From NCBI GenBank assembly GCA_944392315.1, contig CALXWH010000021.1, forward strand, positions 1-55,624: DNA of 55,624 nucleotides. The letters run 5' to 3'. The stretch is from an uncultured Alphaproteobacteria bacterium (lineage in GTDB: Bacteria; Pseudomonadota; Alphaproteobacteria; RF32; CAG-239). A model generated the notes under the pieces. It searched no databases. It was not told the origin of the DNA and saw only the letters and a program-made list of their open reading frames with translations. Below are positions 18,666 through 24,614 of the stretch, piece by piece (position 1 is the first letter of the stretch; each line of letters starts with the position of its first letter). Made by a program: the position numbers and the translations under genes.

Positions 18666-18678
18666 CACAATAATTTTT
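18666..18678 (-). repeat. Shared leader element, copy 1
   Basis: Minus strand AAAAATTATTGTG, 10 bases after the predicted -10 of the 1136-residue lipoprotein gene. The same string occurs at the same distance from the -10 at 20137-20151 and 23828-23842. Here it is part of an imperfect 30-base direct repeat (18629-18642 and 18659-18673). Confidence 0.6.
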
Positions 18679-18688
18679 AAGCACCGCC

Positions 18689-18735
18689 ACGCTAGCACAA
18701 AATATACAAAAAATCAACCACTTTTTGTACAAAAA
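18689..18735 (-). promoter_or_regulatory. Promoter and palindromic operator of the 1136-residue lipoprotein gene
   Basis: Minus strand: the perfect 14-base palindrome TTTTTGTACAAAAA (18722-18735), then -35 TTGATT (18712-18717), a 17-base spacer ending in TGC, and -10 TAGCGT (18689-18694), giving an extended -10. The identical palindrome, -35 and spacing recur before the 404-residue paralogue. The leader is about 160 bases long with no SD. Confidence 0.55.
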
Positions 18736-18737
18736 AA

Positions 18738-18792
18738 GAAAGCCCCATTTATGAACATCCTCCATACAGGGGGCATCATAAACAGGGCTTTC
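18738..18792 (-). terminator. Terminator of the 404-residue lipoprotein gene
   Basis: A long two-part hairpin: outer stem GAAAGCCC / GGGCTTTC, inner stem TTTATGA / TCATAAA. On the minus strand its T run flows directly into the palindrome of the next gene's promoter, so the two elements overlap. Confidence 0.8.
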
Positions 18793-18814
18793 TCAAATCA
18801 GATCGGGTACATCA

Positions 18815-20029
18815 TTACGGGTGCAACTTCAAGTCGGTGTAAGAAGTGTGGTGCATCACCTCTTTGCCGAGGTTTGTATCCACATAGCTAAACTCCTTAA
18901 CATCGGAGCCCAGATATGTATCATCTGGATACAGCGCCGCTCTTTCTTCCAGATACTTCACACTCTGGCTAAACCGAAGTTCAACCGGAATGTCAAATGT
19001 GAACTGTTTCTCTCCGTTGTCAAAATAAATCTTCAACGAAAAGACCTTAACCCAGAAGCTCGGTGTCGGCAAAAGATAGTTGCCGTTCGGCATGTTGTAG
19101 TACGGGTCAAACATATATTTCTTGCTTGTCCCAGATACTGTAAACACACCTGCGTCGTAGCCGCTTGGTTCAGCGTCTTCAACGCTACTTTCATAACGAA
19201 CACCGGTGTCGGCAACATACCATGAGTTATCAATGTCTTTACCCATGATAACTGTTGCGGTGTGTTCCCAAGTTTTCACCTCGTCCTCAATGAGGGTATG
19301 CGGTGTAGTCTTGGTAACTGTAGCGGTAACCGTACCGTCTTCACTCCAAATAAGGTTGGTATCCCAAATCGGCTCGCCAACAACATCACCTTCCTTGATG
19401 GACTTGGTGTACCATGGGCGAAGGATTTCGTCCTTGATTTCCAATACATCGGCGTTATGTGACGCCCAAGAAGCGGTGAACTCCAGAGTAACTGTATAAT
19501 CGTTACCTGAAGTGTTTTCTTTTGCAAAATTGGAATAAGCCACCTTGGCGATTTCCACATGAGGCGCATAATCCTCAACACCTGACACAGATGTCTTGTC
19601 GTACCGCCAACCGTAGCTGACTGTGGCTACCTGTCCGTCGCTGAAAGTAAACTTTTTCACGACGTCCTTTCCAAGAGTAACACCCTCAGAAAAATCACCT
19701 TCGCTAACTGTTTCTTCTCCTACCAACGTGATATCAATCTCGCTGGCATCAGACACCTCAATGTGCTCTTTTTCAAGCTCAACATTGAGATAAACAGACG
19801 GGTTAAATCTCATGACCTCAGTTCCATCCCCAGTGGGATCAATTGTGGAACTTTGGTCAAACGTTACTTCACTACCTCCGAGGTGGTCGTCCACATTTGT
19901 GGTCACCTCAAGGTTTCTTTCCGATTTGACACTTGCGCGTGTATTTGTTTTTTCCAACGCGCCATCACATCCCACCAACATACCTACAGCTATCGCTGTG
20001 AAGCATGCATTTTTAAAGAAATTTTTCAT
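18815..20029 (-). CDS. Lipoprotein paralogous to the 1136-residue protein (404 residues)
   Basis: Unrecognised family. Seen: signal peptide with lipobox MLVGC, Cys21 as the lipidated residue, then Asp at +2. The first ~240 residues align with the start of the 1136-residue neighbour (VVKKFTFSDGQVATVSYG near 122; PWYTKSIKEGD corresponds to PWYHKVVTSEA), and the segment from KTTPHTLIEDEV (near 238) to the end aligns with residues ~640-790 of the neighbour. It therefore looks like a version of the large protein lacking the middle and the C-terminal third, or the large one is an expansion. No SD precedes the ATG; the leader is AT-rich. Single-gene unit with its own promoter and terminator. Surface or periplasmic location is inferred. 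Confidence 0.85.
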   Translation of the reverse strand: MKNFFKNACFTAIAVGMLVGCDGALEKTNTRASVKSERNLEVTTNVDDHLGGSEVTFDQSSTIDPTGDGTEVMRFNPSVYLNVELEKEHIEVSDASEIDITLVGEETVSEGDFSEGVTLGKDVVKKFTFSDGQVATVSYGWRYDKTSVSGVEDYAPHVEIAKVAYSNFAKENTSGNDYTVTLEFTASWASHNADVLEIKDEILRPWYTKSIKEGDVVGEPIWDTNLIWSEDGTVTATVTKTTPHTLIEDEVKTWEHTATVIMGKDIDNSWYVADTGVRYESSVEDAEPSGYDAGVFTVSGTSKKYMFDPYYNMPNGNYLLPTPSFWVKVFSLKIYFDNGEKQFTFDIPVELRFSQSVKYLEERAALYPDDTYLGSDVKEFSYVDTNLGKEVMHHTSYTDLKLHP

Positions 20030-20136
20030 AAAATAAGTTTATATGTTAGTAATTTAATTTCTTCTCTGGTGTACCCGCTAATAATAAAACATAAAAAAAT
20101 ACCAGATTGTCGCATACGCTAACAACCTAAAACGGG

Positions 20137-20151
20137 CACAATAATTTTTTT
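20137..20151 (-). repeat. Shared leader element, copy 2
   Basis: Minus strand run of A followed by TTATTGTG, nine bases after the predicted -10 of the 404-residue lipoprotein gene. It matches copies at 18666-18678 and 23828-23842. Confidence 0.6.
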
Positions 20152-20160
20152 AACTGTCTT

Positions 20161-20207
20161 ACCTTAGCATATTTTTTATACAAAATCAACATCTTTTTGT
20201 ACAAAAA
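20161..20207 (-). promoter_or_regulatory. Promoter and palindromic operator of the 404-residue lipoprotein gene
   Basis: Minus strand: palindrome TTTTTGTACAAAAA (20194-20207), -35 TTGATT (20184-20189), 17-base spacer ending in TGC, -10 TAAGGT (20161-20166). The layout copies that of the large paralogue base for base in the key elements, while the rest of the spacer differs, which argues for functional constraint or recent duplication. The 309-base gap 20030-20338 holds this promoter, the leader and the hppA terminator, and no gene. Confidence 0.55.
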
Positions 20208-20290
20208 AATCTTTTTTAAATAAAGAGATAACAAAAAACAAATTTTCTGAAACTATATCTCCCTTTTACTCCCCCTCCAAACATCAAAAA

Positions 20291-20316
20291 AGCAGGCTAA
20301 TATACACTAGCCTGCT
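20291..20316 (-). terminator. Terminator of hppA
   Basis: Nine-base-pair stem AGCAGGCTA / TAGCCTGCT followed on the minus strand by six T. Confidence 0.85.
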
Positions 20317-20338
20317 CTAAGATTTTACTCAAACGAGT

Positions 20339-22750
20339 TTATATCTTCATCTTGTAGAAAGACCGATAAACAAATATCAATCCCAAAACAAGGAACAACA
20401 CGCCGAGCGTCAAAGATACGCACTTCGGAGCGGCAACAGCCATTTCCACTGCCAACAATCCAAACAATGTCGTAAATTTAATAATCGGGTTTAAGGCCAC
20501 GGAAGAAGTATCCTTAAACGGATCACCCACCGTATCACCAACCACCGTTGCATCGTGCAAAGGTGTGCCTTTTTCGCCCAAATCAACCTCTACCACCTTT
20601 TTGGCATTATCCCAAGCACCGCCGGCATTAGCCATAAACAGCGCCTGATACAAACCAAACACGGCAATAGAAATCAAGTAGCTTGCAAACAAGTTCGCAT
20701 CAAAACAAGCAAACGCAATCGTAAACGAAAAGATAACAATAAAGATGTTGAACATACCTTTTTGCGCATAGAGCGTGCAGATACGAACCACTTCTTGAGA
20801 ATCTTTTTGAGATGCGGCTTTTTTGCCCGAAAGTTTGATATGTTGTTTAATAAAGTCGGTTGCGCGATAAGCACCGGTAGAAACCGCCTGCATAGAAGCG
20901 CCGGAGAACCAGTAAATCACCGCCCCGCCCAAGATAATACCAAACAATACCATCGGGTCAAGCAAATCAAGTTTAAGATTTAAGAGCAAGATGATAGAGA
21001 AAATCATCGTTGTCGCACCAATAACCGCCGTACCGATAAGCACCGGTTTTGCCGTTGCCTTAAAGGTATTTCCGGCGCTGTCGTTTGCCTCCAACAGGTG
21101 TTTACCTTGTTCAAAATCAGGCTTAAATCCATAATCGCTTTCAATTTCCTTTTTAGCTCCACGCAAGGTTTCAATTTGCGAAAGCTCAAAAACAGATTGC
21201 GCGTTATCGGTCACCGGACCATAGCTGTCAACGGCAATGGTAACCGGCCCCATGCCGAGCATACCAAACGCCACCAAACCAAAAGCAAACACGGTCGGAT
21301 AAACCATAAAGTCGCCCAAGCCTTCACTGGCCGTAAAGAAAGCAACCACCATCAAGCCGACCATAACCAAGCCCTGCCAAAAAGCAGACATATTACCGGC
21401 CACAATACCGGAAATAATGTTCAAAGAAGCGCCGGCTTCACGGCTGGATTTAACAATTTCTTGTACGTGTTGAGATTTAGAAGACGTAAAGATTTTGGTA
21501 AATTCCGGAATAAGCGCCGCCGCCAACGTTCCGCAGCTGATAATCAGCGCCAAACGCCACCACAAATCGGCACTAACAGAGGAAAGCATCAAATAAGAAA
21601 TGGCAAACGTAACCACGATGGATGTCACCGAAGTCAACCAAATCAAGCTTGTGAGCGGTTTTTCAAAATCAAAGATTTTCGCTTTGCCATAGCGTGCTTC
21701 AGAGAGTTTAGCGTTCATCCAATAAGAGAACAGAGATGTCAAAATCATCAAGATACGCATTGCAAAAATCCACACGATTAAGCGGGCTTGAAAATCAATT
21801 CCATTAGCCATCATCACCAAATCACCGTTTTGCGCATACATCATACCCGCGCCCAAAACAATGAAGCTGACAAGAGCCACACCGGTCACGCCATAAGTTT
21901 CAAAACCATCGGCAGTCGGGCCGACTGAATCGCCGGCATTATCACCGGTACAATCGGCAATAACTCCGGGGTTACGCGCGTCATCTTCGCCGATTTTGAA
22001 AATAATTTTCATCAAATCCGCGCCAATATCGGCAATTTTCGTAAAGATACCGCCGCAAATTCTCAAAGCGGAAGCGCCCAAAGATTCGCCTATAGCAAAT
22101 CCGATAAAGCAAGCCCCTGCGTTTTCTTTAGAGACGAAGAGCAAAATAGCCATCATCATAATCAATTCCACGCAGATAAGCAAAACCCCGATAGACATAC
22201 CGGATTTAAGCGGCAAACTCATCACCTTATAAGCTTTTCCTTCCAACGAAGCAAAAGCGGTGCGCGCATTGGCGTAGTTATTGATGCGCATACCGAACCA
22301 CGCCACCGAATAAGAACCGAGAATACCCAAAACCGACCATCCGAGTACCGTCAAAACTTTTGGCAACGGCGTATCGTTCAAGCCATAAAAGTAATAGAAA
22401 ATACAAACCGCAATAAACACTTCCAACAAGATAAGAAGTTTCGCTTGTTGTTTCATATAGGTTTTGCAGGTAGAATAAATCAGCTCAGAAATAGCGAGCA
22501 TAGATTTATGCGCCGGCATATTTTTAATTTTATGAAATTCATACCAACCGAAAGCCATTCCGAGCACACAAATAATCAAGCCGAAAGCCAAAATTTGCAC
22601 ACCGGAAACGGACATTCCGAAAATATCAAACATCACATCAAGTGATGGAATTTTGAGGTCAATTTCAGACGCCGCAGCGCTGCCTGCCCCAAAAGCCAAC
22701 ATTGGCGCAAGAGCAGCCAATAAAGCTAATAATTTTTTCATCTTAAACAT
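20339..22750 (-). CDS. hppA: Membrane-bound ion-pumping pyrophosphatase HppA
   Basis: Hydrolyses pyrophosphate and pumps H+ (or Na+) across the inner membrane, about 16 helices. Seen: the substrate-binding aspartates in DCTGDNAGDSVGPTADGFETYG near residues 262-283, DSYGPVTDNAQ near 508, and the late DTVGDPFKD motif near 737. The sequence GNTFKA near 568 has Lys where K+-dependent enzymes have Ala (GNTxAA), so this should be the K+-independent type. The GDSVGPTADGFETYGVTG form belongs to the divergent branch common in Bacteroidota, Chlorobi and spirochaetes rather than to the Rhodospirillum type; whether it pumps H+, Na+ or both cannot be read here. A signal-like N-terminus precedes the first core helix. 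AGGGGG lies 6 bases before the ATG. Confidence 0.95.
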   Translation of the reverse strand: MFKMKKLLALLAALAPMLAFGAGSAAASEIDLKIPSLDVMFDIFGMSVSGVQILAFGLIICVLGMAFGWYEFHKIKNMPAHKSMLAISELIYSTCKTYMKQQAKLLILLEVFIAVCIFYYFYGLNDTPLPKVLTVLGWSVLGILGSYSVAWFGMRINNYANARTAFASLEGKAYKVMSLPLKSGMSIGVLLICVELIMMMAILLFVSKENAGACFIGFAIGESLGASALRICGGIFTKIADIGADLMKIIFKIGEDDARNPGVIADCTGDNAGDSVGPTADGFETYGVTGVALVSFIVLGAGMMYAQNGDLVMMANGIDFQARLIVWIFAMRILMILTSLFSYWMNAKLSEARYGKAKIFDFEKPLTSLIWLTSVTSIVVTFAISYLMLSSVSADLWWRLALIISCGTLAAALIPEFTKIFTSSKSQHVQEIVKSSREAGASLNIISGIVAGNMSAFWQGLVMVGLMVVAFFTASEGLGDFMVYPTVFAFGLVAFGMLGMGPVTIAVDSYGPVTDNAQSVFELSQIETLRGAKKEIESDYGFKPDFEQGKHLLEANDSAGNTFKATAKPVLIGTAVIGATTMIFSIILLLNLKLDLLDPMVLFGIILGGAVIYWFSGASMQAVSTGAYRATDFIKQHIKLSGKKAASQKDSQEVVRICTLYAQKGMFNIFIVIFSFTIAFACFDANLFASYLISIAVFGLYQALFMANAGGAWDNAKKVVEVDLGEKGTPLHDATVVGDTVGDPFKDTSSVALNPIIKFTTLFGLLAVEMAVAAPKCVSLTLGVLFLVLGLIFVYRSFYKMKI

Positions 22751-22951
22751 ACAATTCCCCCTAAAAAAAGCGGATGAATCAAAAATCCGGCGGAAACATA
22801 AGACCTCCCACCTAGGATAGATGAAGTTTAGTCCCTAATTCTAAACAAGGAGTTAAGACTTTCACGATTATTTTTAATTTTTTCTTTTAAAAATAAGAAG
22901 TTACAACCGTCCGAATAAAGACCGGAGAGATTAAATCCCCACACAAAAAAA

Positions 22952-22975
22952 CGGATGTTCTGCAAAGAACATCCG
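22952..22975 (-). terminator. Terminator of the 278-residue unknown gene
   Basis: Nine-base-pair stem CGGATGTTC / GAACATCCG followed by seven T on the minus strand, 18 bases after the stop. Confidence 0.85.
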
Positions 22976-22993
22976 CTAAATAAAGAGCAATTT

Positions 22994-23830
22994 TTACGCA
23001 TCAACCGTCGTCCTTGGCAAATACTCATTAGCATACCAAGACGCCACTTTAGGATTATCTTCTGCAACAGCTTGCACCATTTCAAATACATCACCACCGT
23101 ACAAACCATAAAATCCATTTAAGGGTTCCAACTCCGTCAAATACAGATTAATCAAATCCACGCGCCCAAAATCCAGACATCTTTTCAGCAACGCTTGTTC
23201 TGTTTCCGCAAAGACATCCGTTCCGTAAATATCGTTTAAGAACGTTTTGACAAACCACTCCACCAAATCCAGTTTAAGGAAAGAGACGATTTTGGCCGCA
23301 TTATAAACCAAATACGTTTTTCCTTCCAAAAATAAAGTCTGCTGATGTTTAGCATGCCAAAGAAGCCAATCTTTGACCACTTTATCCCGAACCTGTGGAT
23401 TACGCAAAAAACAGGCCACTTCGTTGGCTGCAAGATAAGGATAGGCTTTAACATATTTGGCAATATACGCGCCCTGTCCTTGCAGCAAAAAGACTTTAGC
23501 CAACCTAAAATCCTCAATTTTCCGACCATTAACGACTTGTAGCGTTGCTTTTTCCAAATCCCACTCATCTTCACGATCGTCCGAAGAAAACGGCACCGCC
23601 AAAACATCAAATTGCGCCAAAGGAAAATCCTCCGAAGCCATAAAGACCTGCAATTTTCCCGAACGTGGAAGTTTACGCACCACGGCAATCGCCGTTTGGT
23701 TTTCACATACCATAGATTTGGCGCAATAACCACCTTGAAACAAATAAATCGGATAACCGAGCTTTTCGCCGATTGCATCCAAATCGCTCCACATACTAAT
23801 TTTTTCCATAAAAATACATTTAAAATCCAC
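22994..23830 (-). CDS. Protein of unknown function (about 278 residues)
   Basis: I do not recognise it. It is soluble, with no signal peptide or membrane segment, rich in Leu, Phe, Tyr and Asp, and mainly helical in the second half (WLLWHAKHQQTLFLEG, ALLKRCLDFGRVDLINLYLTEL), which could be an ankyrin- or HEAT-like helical region. The frame begins with GTG at 23830; an ATG at 23809 is an alternative. Neither has an SD. It has a strong consensus promoter and, from the predicted start, the same AAAAATTATTGTG leader found before the two lipoprotein genes, with the GTG being the last three bases of that motif. It is a single-gene unit closed by a good terminator. Confidence 0.7.
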   Translation of the reverse strand: MDFKCIFMEKISMWSDLDAIGEKLGYPIYLFQGGYCAKSMVCENQTAIAVVRKLPRSGKLQVFMASEDFPLAQFDVLAVPFSSDDREDEWDLEKATLQVVNGRKIEDFRLAKVFLLQGQGAYIAKYVKAYPYLAANEVACFLRNPQVRDKVVKDWLLWHAKHQQTLFLEGKTYLVYNAAKIVSFLKLDLVEWFVKTFLNDIYGTDVFAETEQALLKRCLDFGRVDLINLYLTELEPLNGFYGLYGGDVFEMVQAVAEDNPKVASWYANEYLPRTTVDA

Positions 23831-23842
23831 AATAATTTTTTT
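23828..23842 (-). repeat. Shared leader element, copy 3
   Basis: Minus strand run of A followed by TTATTGTG, nine bases after the -10 of the 278-residue gene; its final GTG is the upstream start codon candidate. Confidence 0.55.
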
Positions 23843-23851
23843 GTGAAATGC

Positions 23852-23879
23852 AACATAGCAACATTTGTTTTTCTGTCAA
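23852..23879 (-). promoter_or_regulatory. Promoter of the 278-residue unknown gene
   Basis: Minus strand consensus TTGACA (23874-23879), 16-base spacer, TATGTT (23852-23857), followed nine bases later by the shared leader element. Unlike the lipoprotein promoters it lacks the TTTTTGTACAAAAA palindrome. Confidence 0.65.
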
Positions 23880-23992
23880 TAAATTTTTAGATTTTTTTTA
23901 GAGCGCATGAAAGCTCGCAAAAAAGGCTCCGGATTTACCCCAAGAGCCCTCATTATCATACGAAACACAACTGAAAAATCGCTTATATGCCC

Positions 23993-24466
23993 TCACCACT
24001 CGCGTAATTTACGGTTGACCTCGCGCTCTTTAATACTCTCGCGCTTGTCATAAAGTTTTTTACCTTTACCGAGCCCGACTTCAAGTTTAGCCCGTCCTCT
24101 TTCATCAAAGAAAAGCCTTTTTGCAATCAACGAATATCCTTTTTTCGTCATAGCCCCGATGATGCGATTGATTTCGTTGCGTGTCAAAAGCAGCTTTTTC
24201 TTGCGGTTCGGATCTTGTTTTTCATAACCTTTATTGGCATATTCTTCAATTTTCAAGTTTTCAATAAACAGCTCCCCGTTATCATATGAGCCGTAAGTAT
24301 CGGTCAAAGAGGCTTTACCCAAGCGCAAGGATTTAACTTCTGTTCCCAGCAATTCAAGCCCCGCCACAAAAGTTTCTTCAATGGCATAATCAAACGTCGC
24401 GCGGCGGTTAACAGCAACCTGCCCCGTTGCGATAAAATCCGATTTTTTCACCTTTTTAGCCATCAT
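23993..24466 (-). CDS. smpB: SsrA-binding protein SmpB
   Basis: Binds tmRNA and delivers it to stalled ribosomes for trans-translation. Seen: VAVNRRATFDYAIEETFVAGLELLGTEVKSLR near the N-terminus, the strongly conserved GTEVKSLRLGKASL block near residues 41-54, NLKIEEYANKGYE near 70-82, RKKKLLLTRNEI, and the basic C-terminal tail KGKKLYDKRESIKEREVNRKLREW that enters the ribosome mRNA channel. The 157-residue length is normal. GAGG precedes two adjacent ATG codons (24466 and 24463); either may be used. No ssrA gene is in the window. Confidence 0.97.
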   Translation of the reverse strand: MMAKKVKKSDFIATGQVAVNRRATFDYAIEETFVAGLELLGTEVKSLRLGKASLTDTYGSYDNGELFIENLKIEEYANKGYEKQDPNRKKKLLLTRNEINRIIGAMTKKGYSLIAKRLFFDERGRAKLEVGLGKGKKLYDKRESIKEREVNRKLREW

Positions 24467-24560
24467 AAACCTCTATAAAAAACGAAAGAGAATATAATCT
24501 GAAAACACCTCGCTGTCAAGCCCCAAATCACCACATCATAAAACACCAAGACCACAAAAA

Positions 24561-24582
24561 AGCCGAGATAAATATCCCGACT
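24561..24582 (-). terminator. Terminator of lon
   Basis: Nine-base-pair stem AGTCGGGAT / ATCTCGGCT (two G-T pairs) with an ATTT loop, followed by six T on the minus strand. Confidence 0.8.
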
Positions 24583-24614
24583 TTTTAAGATGATGCGATG
24601 TATGATTATCCGCC

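Noticed and set aside
18562..18765. 67-codon hydrophobic frame upstream of the large lipoprotein
   Set aside because: It spans the terminator, palindrome and promoter shared by the paralogues, which explain the sequence better.
22771..22789. Hairpin CGGAT/ATCCG followed by seven T before hppA
   Set aside because: Only five base pairs; too weak to call an attenuator, although its position is like those before ftsZ and sulP.
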